Source: Microbacterium sp. W4I20
Lineage (GTDB): Bacteria > Actinomycetota > Actinomycetes > Actinomycetales > Microbacteriaceae
Assembly (NCBI RefSeq): GCF_030816505.1
Contig: NZ_JAUSYB010000001.1
Span: forward strand, 1,426,001 to 1,490,000
DNA length: 64,000 nt
Reading direction: 5' to 3'
The position numbers were made by a program, and so were the translations under genes. Numbering within the stretch: position 1 is the stretch's first letter; each line of letters starts with the position of its first letter. Positions 23,810-33,002 of this stretch are shown in pieces. The notes beneath the pieces are model-generated. The model was not told the origin of the DNA and searched no databases. It saw only the letters and a program-made list of their open reading frames with translations.

Positions 23810-25788
23810 CCCTCCCCATCGAGCGCGCACGCTCCCGCAAGCCCATCACGTGGCTGACGATCCTCGGCATCCTGCTGCTGCCGGCCGCCGTGGGCGGCAT
23901 CCTGGTCGCGGCACTGCAGAACCCCACCGAGCGCCTGGATTCCATGACCGCGGCGATCGTCAACCTCGACGAGCCGGTCACCATCGACGACCAGGTCACA
24001 CCCCTCGGCCGTCAGCTCGCCTCAGGTCTCGTGGAGGGTTCGGATGAACTCGACTCGAACCTCACCTGGGTGATCTCCAACGAGGAGGATGCTGCGGACG
24101 GACTGGCCGACGGCTCGTACCAGGCGGTCATCACCATCCCCGAGGACTTCTCCGCGGCGGCCACCTCCGCCGGGCAGGCGATCTCCGACGGCGGCGGCGC
24201 CGCAGCGGACAAGGCCGAGAAAGCCATGATCACCGTGACGACGCCGGACGACGGCCTCGTCGCCGACGACCTCATCACCGGCCAGATCGCCGATGTCGCC
24301 GCGTCGACGATGGGCACCATGCTCACCGAGGCGACGACGGAGAACGTGCTCGTCGGCTTCACGACCATCGGCGACCAGATCGGCGACGCGGCCGACGGCG
24401 CCGTGAAGCTCGCCCAGGGCGCTCGGGATGCCGCCGACGGCGCGGCCGAGATCCCCGACGGAGCCACGCAGCTGGCATCGGGCGCAGGAGAACTCAGCAC
24501 CGGTGCGTCGTCGCTCGCCTCCGGCCTCGACACCATCTCCACGAAGACGCGCGAGGCCGCGACCGGGGCCGGACAGATCGGCGCCGGGCTCTCGGGCGGG
24601 GCGGCCGAACTGCAGAAGAACGTCGGCGGCATCAGTCAGCTCGTCGGTGCCATCCAGGCGGGATCGGCCTCTGCGAAGAGCGCCGCGGCGCAGTCGGCGG
24701 CACTCGCCGACGACCTCGGAGCCATGGCCGCTGCGTGCGTTCCCGCGACGAACGGCCAGGCCATGTGCGACCAGCTCGCCGCCGCTGCCGCAGACGCCGG
24801 CGTCACCGCGAAGTCGGCCGGCACAGCATCCGGAACGCTCAACAACCCCCAGGTCGCACCGGGCGTTGCCGCGATCCCGGGGACCTTCCGCACCCTCGCG
24901 TCGAGCATGTCGCAGGCCGGAGCGGGCGCCACGCAGCTCGCCGGCGGCCTGAACCAGCTCGCGAGCGAGGGCATCGACCAGTCGGCTGCCGGAGCCCGTT
25001 CGCTCGCCACCGGTGCGAGCCAGCTCTCCGACGGTGCGACCGAGCTCGCGACCGGCACGACCGAGCTCGCGACCGGTCTGGACACCCTGGCCACCGGCAC
25101 CGGAGATCTCGCGGGTGGGCTGCGCACAGCATCCGATTCGCTGCCCTCGTTCAGCGACGAGGAGTCGACGTCCCTCGCCTCGGTGATCGCCGACCCGGTG
25201 TCGACGAACTCGTCGACGAACACCATCTTCGGGCCGACCGCCATCCCGCTGCTCGCTGCCGTGGTCCTGTGGTTCGGGGCACTGGCGTCGTTCATCGTGA
25301 TGCGCGCGCACACCGCCCGCACGCTCACGTCTCGGCGTTCCTCCGCGGCTCTGACGCTGCGGGCCTTCGCGCCGGCCGCGCTGATCGGTGCAGGGCAGGG
25401 TCTGCTGGTCTCGCTGGTCGTGCAGTTCATCGCCAGCTACGACGCCGCCGCGTGGTGGGCGTTCGCCGGGACCGCCGTCCTCGCGGGCATCGCCTTCGCC
25501 GCGGTGAACCAGGCTCTCGTCGCACTGTTGGGCGGAGTCGGACGCTGGGTCGCCGCGCTCATCGGCGTGCTGGCCGTCGCGACCGGACTCATCTCGACCG
25601 TGCCCGACTGGCTCGCGAGCCTCGGAGCCGCGCTTCCGACAGCTCCCGCGTTCGCTGGACTGATCGCGGGCAACGGCTCGGCGGTCGCCTCGCTGGTGGT
25701 CTGGGGTGTGCTCTCACTCGTCGCGACGACGCTCGCCGTGACGATGCGTCGCACGACGTCGGCGAAGGCGGTCCTCGCCACGGCGTGA
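23806..25788 (+). CDS. YhgE/Pip-family membrane protein
   Basis: A 660-aa protein. One N-terminal membrane segment (ITWLTILGILLLPAAVGGIL) is followed by the Pip-type domain (SMTAAIVNLDEPVTID, GLADGSYQAVITIPEDFS). A long extracellular coiled region follows with repeated units of the form ASGAGELSTGASSLASGLD and ELATGTTELATGLDTLATG. Five or six C-terminal membrane helices with ABC-2-like character complete the protein. Relatives include the phage-infection protein Pip and type VII secretion-linked proteins. ATG 23806 overlaps the MMPL stop (ATGA), so both are made together. No separate ATPase gene accompanies it. Confidence 0.9.
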   Translation: MTLPIERARSRKPITWLTILGILLLPAAVGGILVAALQNPTERLDSMTAAIVNLDEPVTIDDQVTPLGRQLASGLVEGSDELDSNLTWVISNEEDAADGLADGSYQAVITIPEDFSAAATSAGQAISDGGGAAADKAEKAMITVTTPDDGLVADDLITGQIADVAASTMGTMLTEATTENVLVGFTTIGDQIGDAADGAVKLAQGARDAADGAAEIPDGATQLASGAGELSTGASSLASGLDTISTKTREAATGAGQIGAGLSGGAAELQKNVGGISQLVGAIQAGSASAKSAAAQSAALADDLGAMAAACVPATNGQAMCDQLAAAAADAGVTAKSAGTASGTLNNPQVAPGVAAIPGTFRTLASSMSQAGAGATQLAGGLNQLASEGIDQSAAGARSLATGASQLSDGATELATGTTELATGLDTLATGTGDLAGGLRTASDSLPSFSDEESTSLASVIADPVSTNSSTNTIFGPTAIPLLAAVVLWFGALASFIVMRAHTARTLTSRRSSAALTLRAFAPAALIGAGQGLLVSLVVQFIASYDAAAWWAFAGTAVLAGIAFAAVNQALVALLGGVGRWVAALIGVLAVATGLISTVPDWLASLGAALPTAPAFAGLIAGNGSAVASLVVWGVLSLVATTLAVTMRRTTSAKAVLATA

Positions 25789-25803
25789 CCCGGCCTCGCC
25801 GGT

Positions 25804-25884
25804 CACGACTTCGGAGACGGCACCGGACACGCCGTGCGGCGCCCCTTGGCCCGCGGCGTGTCCGAGCCGCCATCCGAAGTCGTG
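25804..25884. terminator. Nested long hairpin between yhgE-like and 2H phosphoesterase genes
   Basis: The outer arms CACGACTTCGGA (25804-25815) and TCCGAAGTCGTG (25873-25884) pair over 12 bp. The inner arms CGGACACGCCG (25824-25834) and CGGCGTGTCCG (25854-25864) pair over 11 bp. It starts 16 nt after the yhgE-like stop and ends 11 nt before the TAGGCT box of the next gene. No T-run is present. Confidence 0.7.
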
Positions 25885-25906
25885 CACGACGGCATAGGCT
25901 CACGAC

Positions 25907-26497
25907 ATGCGCCGCCCGATCATGGACACCCCCGACCAGCTCGCTTCGCTCGAGGGGCAGCAGTACCTCGTCCTGCGGCCGGTCGTCGGAGTCTCCTCCC
26001 TCTACCGCGAGGTGCAGGATGCTGCACTCGCGCGCCTCGGCGCCGACACACGGCATCCGCACACCGAGCACGTCACGCTCCGCGGCTTCGACGAACCGGA
26101 GCGTCGGACCGAGTTGGCCGCGGTGATCCGCGGGTGGGCGGCAGAGCAGCATCCGATCGACGTGACGGCGGAGGCCATCGACGCGTTCCCGACGCCCTGG
26201 CAGATCCTGATCGTGCGGCTGGCCCGCACCGGGAGCCTCATCTCCGCGTACACGAGTCTCACGACGGCTCTCCAGCAGACCGACTTCCGCCGCCTCGACG
26301 AGCGCGGGGTCGAGGACTGGACCTTCCACCTGTCGGTCGTCTACGGCAAGGGACTCGACGCCGCCGCCTGGCAGGAGTTCGCGGAGGCCTCCGTCAGCGA
26401 GCTCCCCTGGCAGCCGAGCGAGACCATCGCGGAGGCCGAGTTCGTCTGGTACGAGGATGGCGCCGAGCACGCCGAGGTCATCCCTCTCGGCGCCTAG
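25907..26497 (+). CDS. 2H phosphoesterase / 2'-5' RNA ligase-like protein
   Basis: A 196-aa member of the 2H phosphoesterase superfamily, which acts on 2',3'-cyclic or 2'-5' phosphodiester bonds in RNA or small nucleotides. Both catalytic HxT/S motifs are visible: HVT at residues 55-57 (TEHVTLRGF) and HLS at 141-143 (TFHLSVVYG). The spacing of about 86 residues is normal. TAGGCT lies 6 nt before ATG 25907; a second ATG five codons later is possible. No RNA-repair neighbours are present, so the substrate is open. Confidence 0.86.
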   Translation: MRRPIMDTPDQLASLEGQQYLVLRPVVGVSSLYREVQDAALARLGADTRHPHTEHVTLRGFDEPERRTELAAVIRGWAAEQHPIDVTAEAIDAFPTPWQILIVRLARTGSLISAYTSLTTALQQTDFRRLDERGVEDWTFHLSVVYGKGLDAAAWQEFAEASVSELPWQPSETIAEAEFVWYEDGAEHAEVIPLGA

Positions 26498-26563
26498 CCT
26501 CTGGCGCTCCACCCGTCGCGCCCCTAGCATCCCAGTGAGATCGTTCCCCGGAGGAGGCCGCCC

Positions 26564-27430
26564 ATGACGCAGCACACACTCGAGCTCGCAGAGGTCGACC
26601 TGGTCTACGACGTGCACGGCCCTCTGCCGACCGCCGACGGCCGGCCGCCGCTGGTCATGGTCGGACAGCCGATGGACGCGAGCGGCTTCCAGGCTCAGGT
26701 CGCGCTCTTCCCCGACCGCACCGTCGTGACCTACGACCCGCGGGGTCTGGGCCGGAGCACCCGCAAGGACGGCTCCGTCACGAACGAACCGGAGACCCAG
26801 GCCGAAGACCTCCACGCCCTCATCGAGGCGCTCGGCGCGGGCCCCGTCGACATGCTCGCGAGCAGCGGGGGCGCGGTGAGCGCGCTCGCCCTCGTCACGG
26901 CGCATCCGCATGACGTCGCGACCCTCGTCGCCCATGAGCCGCCCATCGACAGCGTCCTTCCGGATGCCGAGGCCGTGCACCGCGCGCGGATCGCTTACAC
27001 CCGGGTGTACGAGGAGAAGGGATGGGGCGCGGGCATGGCGGCGTTCATCGCGATGACCGCATGGGAAGGCCAGGTCACCGACGAGTACCTCGCGCAACCG
27101 GCGCCCGACCCCGCCGCGTTCGGCATGCCGACCGAGGATGACGGCTCTCGGGGCGACCCGCTCCTGTCCGACGTCTCCTGGGCGGTCTGCCTCTACGAGC
27201 CGGACATCGAGGCTCTGCAGGCCTCGCCGACCCGTATCGTCGTCGCCGTGGGCGAGGAGTCGATCAAGGTCTACACCGGTCGGACCTCGATCGCCCTGGC
27301 CGAGAAGCTCGGGCAGGAGCCGACGGTCTTCCCCAGCCACCATGGCGGCTTCATGGGCGGAGAGTTCGGCTACGCCGGCCAGCCCGAGGCCTTCGCCGCG
27401 AAACTCCGCGAGGTGCTGGACCGGACCTGA
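26564..27430 (+). CDS. Alpha/beta hydrolase
   Basis: A 288-aa alpha/beta-hydrolase. The nucleophile elbow is MLASSGGAV with S101 in an A-x-S-x-G version of GxSxG. GRSTRKDGSVTNEPETQAED precedes the elbow region. The acid is probably in the strand after IVVAVGEES. The likely catalytic His is in FPSHHGGFMG, and DPRGLGRS is the common strand after the oxyanion loop. The gene has a leadered promoter (TAGCAT near 26526) and a strong RBS (GGAGGAGG). Esterases, lactonases and dehalogenases share this fold, and the substrate cannot be assigned. Confidence 0.9.
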   Translation: MTQHTLELAEVDLVYDVHGPLPTADGRPPLVMVGQPMDASGFQAQVALFPDRTVVTYDPRGLGRSTRKDGSVTNEPETQAEDLHALIEALGAGPVDMLASSGGAVSALALVTAHPHDVATLVAHEPPIDSVLPDAEAVHRARIAYTRVYEEKGWGAGMAAFIAMTAWEGQVTDEYLAQPAPDPAAFGMPTEDDGSRGDPLLSDVSWAVCLYEPDIEALQASPTRIVVAVGEESIKVYTGRTSIALAEKLGQEPTVFPSHHGGFMGGEFGYAGQPEAFAAKLREVLDRT

Positions 27431-27446
27431 GGCGGCCTGCTCCGGA

Positions 27447-28424
27447 TCAGTTCAGGCCGGAGTAGGCGTGCAGGCCCTTGAAGAAGACGTTCACGATCGT
27501 GAAGTTGAACATCACGGCCGAGAAGCCGACGATCGCGAGCCAGGCCGACGGGTTTCCGCGCCAGCCGCGGGTCGCGCGAGCGTGGATGTACCCGGCGTAG
27601 ATGACCCAGATCACGAAGGTCCAGGTCTCCTTGACGTCGAAGCCCCAGAAGCGGCTCCACGCGTAGTACGCCCAGATCGAGCCGGCGATGAGGGTGAACG
27701 TCCAAAGGATGAACCCGATGATCGTGAAGCGGTAGGCCAGGCTCTCGAGCCGCTCAGCGCCCGGGAAGGTGCGGAGGAACCCGGGGCCGGTCTTCTCGGC
27801 GGACTCGCCGATCAGACGCTCGCGCCGCGACTGCATCAGCTGGATGACCGACAGCGCGAAGGCGAGCGCGAAGAACGCCGTGGCGAGAGATGCGACGAAG
27901 ACGTGGATCACGAGCCACACGCTCTTGAGCGGGTCCATCAGCGGCGAGACGATGACGTAGAAGTTGGTTGCCGCGAGTCCGAGCAGCACCACCACCAGGC
28001 CGGTGATGAACGTGCCGAGGAAGCGCAGGTCGATGCGGCTGAGGACGATCAGGAACACCGCCACGATCAGCAGTGTGCCCATCATGGCGAACTCGTACAG
28101 GTTGGCCCACGGCACACGACCGGCCGCGATGCCGCGGGTCACGACGGCCGCGAGGTGGAAGACGAACGCGAGCACCGTGAGCGACGTGCCGATCCGCGCC
28201 ATGAGGAAGCGCTGCGGAGGCGCGTCGACGCCACCTGCCGGGCCCGAAGCGCTGCGCGCCGAGCCGCCGCCCGCTCCGACGAGCGCCGGCTCGCGCACGG
28301 TCTGCGCGTCGGCGGTCGCCTGCGAACGCCGCGCGAGGTCGAAGGCGTAGGCCACGAAGGCCGCCGCGTAGACCGCGATCGCCGTCCACAGCAGGACCGG
28401 CGAGATCACGTTGAGCTCGAGCAT
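27447..28424 (-). CDS. ccsB: Cytochrome c maturation protein CcsB/CcsA-type (ResC)
   Basis: Heme-handling membrane component of System II cytochrome c biogenesis; with ResB it exports heme and ligates it to apocytochromes. The 325-aa protein has about eight membrane helices. The periplasmic heme-binding motif appears as WGFDVKETW, with the second aromatic being Phe instead of the usual Trp. Conserved His residues occur in FVFHLAAV, WLVIHVFVA and YIHARATRGW. ATG 28424 follows TAGACT by 7 nt; this promoter lies in the last codons of the resB-like gene. It is the last gene of the resA-ccdA-resB-ccsB series. Confidence 0.92.
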   Translation of the reverse strand: MLELNVISPVLLWTAIAVYAAAFVAYAFDLARRSQATADAQTVREPALVGAGGGSARSASGPAGGVDAPPQRFLMARIGTSLTVLAFVFHLAAVVTRGIAAGRVPWANLYEFAMMGTLLIVAVFLIVLSRIDLRFLGTFITGLVVVLLGLAATNFYVIVSPLMDPLKSVWLVIHVFVASLATAFFALAFALSVIQLMQSRRERLIGESAEKTGPGFLRTFPGAERLESLAYRFTIIGFILWTFTLIAGSIWAYYAWSRFWGFDVKETWTFVIWVIYAGYIHARATRGWRGNPSAWLAIVGFSAVMFNFTIVNVFFKGLHAYSGLN

Positions 28425-28429
28425 GGTGT

Positions 28430-30244
<1,815 letters not shown>

Positions 30245-30260
30245 GGCATCCTTGAGATTC

Positions 30261-31064
30261 TCAGAGCGGGAGGAGGACACTGCCCATCACCGCCGTCAGT
30301 CGGGACATGATGTCGGTCCAGAGGCCGGTCACCATCAGGATGCCGAGCACGACGAGCAGCACGCCGCCGATGATATTCACGACACGGATGTGCCGGCGGA
30401 GGAACCCGATCGTCTTCGTCGCCCAGCCGAAGCCGAGCGCGACGAGCAGGAACGGGATGCCGAGGCCGAGGGAGTAGGCGAGGCCGAGGAAGCTCGCGCG
30501 CACCGGGTCGCCGGCGTTGAACGAGAGGGCGACGATGGCCGTGAGGGTCGGTCCCATGCAGGGCGCCCAGCCGATGCCGAGGGCGATGCCGAGCAGGGGG
30601 GCGCCGATCACGCCGTACTTCCAGTCGACGTGGAAGCGCAGCTCGCGCTGCGCGAACCCGAAGAGTCCGAGGAAGACGAGGCCCATCAGGATGATCACGA
30701 CCCCGAGGATGCGCGTGATGAGGTCGCCCCACTGCAGGAGGAAGACGCCGACCGTGCCGCTGAGAGCGGTGATCGCGACGAACACGATGCTGAACCCGAG
30801 GATGAACAGCAGCACGCCGACGACCAGCCGGCCACGCGTGGCGGTGGCCGTTTCGGTAGCCGAGCGAGCGGGGCCCGAGTCGGTTGCTGAGCGAGCGGAG
30901 CGAGACGAAGTGGCGCGCGGCTGCACCGCTCCCCCGAGGAACCCGAGGTACCCCGGCACCAGCGGCAGCACGCACGGCGACAGGAACGACACCAGCCCCG
31001 CGAGCATGGCGACGGGGATCGAGAGCCAGAGGGCTCCGGACTCGATGATGTCGCCGGGGTTCAC
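30261..31064 (-). CDS. ccdA: Thiol-disulfide transporter CcdA
   Basis: Membrane protein that carries reducing equivalents from cytoplasmic thioredoxin to ResA-type proteins so that apocytochrome cysteines stay reduced. The 267-aa product has six membrane helices. The redox cysteines are C31 in SFLSPCVLPLVPGYLG and the second in GIGWAPCMGPTL. An insertion of about 30 residues between helices 1 and 2 (RSARSATDS, RSATETATAT) is encoded by tandem GAGCGAGCGG repeats. The start is GTG 31064 with GAGGA upstream, 16 nt after the resA stop. Confidence 0.93.
   Translation of the reverse strand: MNPGDIIESGALWLSIPVAMLAGLVSFLSPCVLPLVPGYLGFLGGAVQPRATSSRSARSATDSGPARSATETATATRGRLVVGVLLFILGFSIVFVAITALSGTVGVFLLQWGDLITRILGVVIILMGLVFLGLFGFAQRELRFHVDWKYGVIGAPLLGIALGIGWAPCMGPTLTAIVALSFNAGDPVRASFLGLAYSLGLGIPFLLVALGFGWATKTIGFLRRHIRVVNIIGGVLLVVLGILMVTGLWTDIMSRLTAVMGSVLLPL
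30854..30908. repeat. Tandem GAGCGAGCGG-type repeat inside ccdA
   Basis: Two 20-nt units (30854-30873 and 30881-30900) share CGGT-GC-GAGCGAGCGG and are 27 nt apart; the second continues GCGAGACGAA. On the minus strand they encode the RSARSATDS/ARSATETAT linker of CcdA. The element resembles palindrome-rich intergenic repeats of high-GC actinobacteria (from memory) that have here been taken into a coding sequence. Confidence 0.65.
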
Positions 31065-31080
31065 GGTGTCCTCGCGGCGG

Positions 31081-31746
31081 TCATGAGGACTCCGCGAGCG
31101 CGTCCTTGACGAGCGTGGAGAGGATCGAGGTGCCGTCGATCGGGCCGATGATGCGCGCGGCGACGCGGCCCTGCTTGTCGAGCACGAGCGTGGTCGGCGT
31201 GGCGGCGATCGGGGTTACCTCGGCGAAGGCGAGCTTCGCCTCGGCCGTGTCGACATCGATCAGGCTGGGGTACGTGACGCCGTATTCCTCGGCGAAGGCG
31301 ACGGCGGTGTCGGCCTGGTCGCGGGTGTTGACCCCCACGAACGAGACGCCCTCGCCTTCGTACTCCTCCCAGACGCCCTGCAGGGCGGCGGCCTCCACCC
31401 GGCAGGGCGCGCAGCCGGCGTACCAGAAGTTGACGACGGTGACCTGGCCCGCGAGGTCGGCGCTGTCGAGCTTGTCGCCGGTCTCGCTGACGCCGCCGAA
31501 GTCCACCGGTTCGCCGCGGTCGGCCTCGGGGATCTCGACGATCGCACCGTCGGCCGCGACGTAGCCCGTGTTCTCTCCGCTGAGGAACGACTCGCTCACC
31601 GGATCGGGAGCGCAGGCGCTGAGGCCGATGGCGACCACCGCGGCGAGGGCGGCTCGGATCGCACGACGGGGAAGCCGGCTGCGAGAGTGGCGGTCGCTGC
31701 GGATCGACCCTTCGACAGACTCGGGGACCCAATTCGCGGAAGGCAC
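31081..31746 (-). CDS. resA: ResA/TlpA-like thiol-disulfide lipoprotein
   Basis: Periplasmic-side thioredoxin-fold protein that reduces apocytochrome c cysteines, fed by CcdA. The 221-aa protein has the active site CAPC in VVNFWYAGCAPCRVEAAALQ, the cis-Pro in AATPTTLVLD, and a signal segment ending GLSAC with a possible lipidated Cys at 45. The N-terminal 20 residues are unusually long and partly encoded by a degenerate copy of the short repeat (31708-31730). The start is GTG 31746 after TAAACT with a 7-nt spacer. It heads the minus-strand cytochrome c operon. Confidence 0.9.
   Translation of the reverse strand: MPSANWVPESVEGSIRSDRHSRSRLPRRAIRAALAAVVAIGLSACAPDPVSESFLSGENTGYVAADGAIVEIPEADRGEPVDFGGVSETGDKLDSADLAGQVTVVNFWYAGCAPCRVEAAALQGVWEEYEGEGVSFVGVNTRDQADTAVAFAEEYGVTYPSLIDVDTAEAKLAFAEVTPIAATPTTLVLDKQGRVAARIIGPIDGTSILSTLVKDALAESS
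31708..31730. repeat. Degenerate CCCTTCGACAGACTCGGGGA repeat at the start of resA-like gene
   Basis: CCCTTCGACAGACTCGGGGA at 31708-31727 differs at several positions from the CCTTCGTCAGGCTCAGGG copy in the MMPL gene. On the minus strand it codes for the residues around VPESVEGS before the signal helix. Confidence 0.5.
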
Positions 31747-31797
31747 GATTCCCAGTTTACGGGCGGGTTCCTATGCGTGCGCCGGGCGCCCGCGAGG

Positions 31798-31858
31798 TTT
31801 CGAATCGCGCAAGGAGGGGTCTGCGCCGCCGAAAACGCCCCATTCGCGCGATTCGAAA
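31798..31858. terminator. Intergenic hairpin sharing arm TTCGAATCGCGC with the one at 40411
   Basis: TTTCGAATCGCGC (31798-31810) pairs perfectly with GCGCGATTCGAAA (31846-31858). The interior can pair weakly (GGGGT/GCCCC). It lies between the histidine phosphatase stop and the resA promoter. The first 14 bases of the arm match the arm of the hairpin at 40411-40469. Confidence 0.72.
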
Positions 31859-31865
31859 GCCGGCC

Positions 31866-32495
31866 TCAGACAGCGCCCACGTCGACCGCGCCGCTGGTCG
31901 CCGCAGGCTCTGCGTACGCGACCTCGCGCCAGACATCGCCGACGCGCTCGAACGAGGTCACGCTCGACAGCGCGCAGCGCCGGGTGCGCGGGTCGTGCCG
32001 CAGCGGCAGGCCCGCGACCCGAAGATGGGTGATCCAGATCGGCGCCTGGTGCGACACCATCACAACGTCCCCCTGGTCGGCCGCGTTCCAGGCCTCGTCC
32101 ATGATGCCCAGCATCCGCTCGGCGATCGAGGCGTACGGCTCTCCCCAGCTCGGGGTCGCCGGCTGGCGTAGATGCCACCAGTTGAACGGGTTCAGCAGGG
32201 AGCGCCGCATCTGCGTGCCCTCGAACACGTTCGTCGGCTCGATGATCCGCACGTCGATCTCGGGCACGAGGTCGAAGTTCTCGGCGAACGGTTCGGCGGA
32301 CTCCTGTGCACGCTCCAACGGCGAGGAGTACAGCGAGACGATCGGCCGATCGAGGGCCGCGACGTGATCCGCCGCAGCCCTCGCCATGCCTCGTCCCGCC
32401 TTGCTCAGGTGGTAGTCCGGAAGCCGCCCGTACAGGACGCGCCGCGGATTGTGCACCTCACCGTGGCGCACCAGGTGCAGGCGGGATGCCGGCAT
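31866..32495 (-). CDS. Histidine phosphatase family protein
   Basis: A 209-aa enzyme of the phosphoglycerate-mutase-like histidine phosphatase superfamily. The phospho-accepting motif RHGE is at residues 10-13 (LHLVRHGEVHNP). SSPLERAQESAEP carries the conserved Arg, and the second His is in VVMVSHQAPI. It uses a phosphohistidine intermediate to hydrolyse phosphate esters; the substrate is not evident. It overlaps nothing but follows the DUF5684 gene with a 1-nt gap, so the two are likely co-transcribed. Confidence 0.9.
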   Translation of the reverse strand: MPASRLHLVRHGEVHNPRRVLYGRLPDYHLSKAGRGMARAAADHVAALDRPIVSLYSSPLERAQESAEPFAENFDLVPEIDVRIIEPTNVFEGTQMRRSLLNPFNWWHLRQPATPSWGEPYASIAERMLGIMDEAWNAADQGDVVMVSHQAPIWITHLRVAGLPLRHDPRTRRCALSSVTSFERVGDVWREVAYAEPAATSGAVDVGAV

Positions 32496-32496
32496 C

Positions 32497-32871
32497 TCAG
32501 GCCTTGGTGTAGCGCGCGTCCCCGAAGCCGAGGATCAGGTACCCGATGTACGGGAAGACGAACAGCAGGAAGAAGGAGAACAGACCGCCCTTGCCGAAAC
32601 GCTCACCGAGCTTGATGGCGACGATGATGCCGAAGACGATGTTCACGATCGGAATCAGGTACAGCAGCGCGAACCAGCCCGACATGCCGGCGATCTTGAC
32701 GAGGAACACGACGTTCACGATCGGGATGATCGCGAGGATGCCGGGGTGCCCGGCCTTCGTGAAGACCTTCCAGAGGCCGATGACGACGAGCACGTAGAAC
32801 ACGAGCGCGATCAGTCCGCTGGTGCCGGAGAAGATCTGAGCGTAGAGATCGGCGATGCCGTTGGAGTCCAT
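32497..32871 (-). CDS. DUF5684 small membrane protein
   Basis: A 124-aa integral membrane protein with four hydrophobic segments: GLIALVFYVLVVIGLWKVFT, ILAIIPIVNVVFLVKIA, FALLYLIPIVNIVFGIIVAI and LFSFFLLFVFPYIGYLILGF. The IIPIVNVVFL/LIPIVNIVFG repeats are the mark of DUF5684, of unknown function. The start ATG 32871 has AAAGGG upstream. A TATGAT -10 box lies on the minus strand at 32901-32896. It precedes the histidine phosphatase on the same transcript. Confidence 0.83.
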   Translation of the reverse strand: MDSNGIADLYAQIFSGTSGLIALVFYVLVVIGLWKVFTKAGHPGILAIIPIVNVVFLVKIAGMSGWFALLYLIPIVNIVFGIIVAIKLGERFGKGGLFSFFLLFVFPYIGYLILGFGDARYTKA

Positions 32872-32957
32872 GGATGGGCCCTTTCTGTCGTGGTGATCAT
32901 ACTGACGATCGATGTCGTGCCGGGGGAACGACGCCGGGAGCCTTCCGCCGTCCCCCG

Positions 32958-32963
32958 TAGAAT
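32958..32963 (+). promoter_or_regulatory. -10 box of aspS
   Basis: TAGAAT lies 39 nt before the GTG start of aspS, giving a leader of roughly 33 nt that contains the Shine-Dalgarno AGAAGGA near 32991. This gene is therefore leadered, unlike many of its neighbours. Confidence 0.55.
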
Positions 32964-33002
32964 GGGCGGGTTCACCATTTCCCAGATCAGAAGGAATCCT
33001 CC

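Noticed and set aside
20933..23830. Minus-strand frame of 965 codons opposite the MMPL gene
   Set aside because: Shadow composition with no motif; the plus frame has complete MMPL signatures and a GGAGG-GTG start after the operator.
24980..25130. Tandem DNA repeats in the YhgE-like gene as a mobile or microsatellite element
   Set aside because: They encode the regular heptad-like SxLxxGxxELATG units typical of YhgE/Pip proteins and are explained by protein structure.
25800..25890. Possible small RNA from the nested hairpin
   Set aside because: No promoter or terminator features separate from the flanking genes; listed only as a hairpin.
31687..32367. Plus-strand frame of 226 codons across the resA start and histidine phosphatase
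   Set aside because: Crosses a long hairpin and two convincing minus-strand genes; no RBS.
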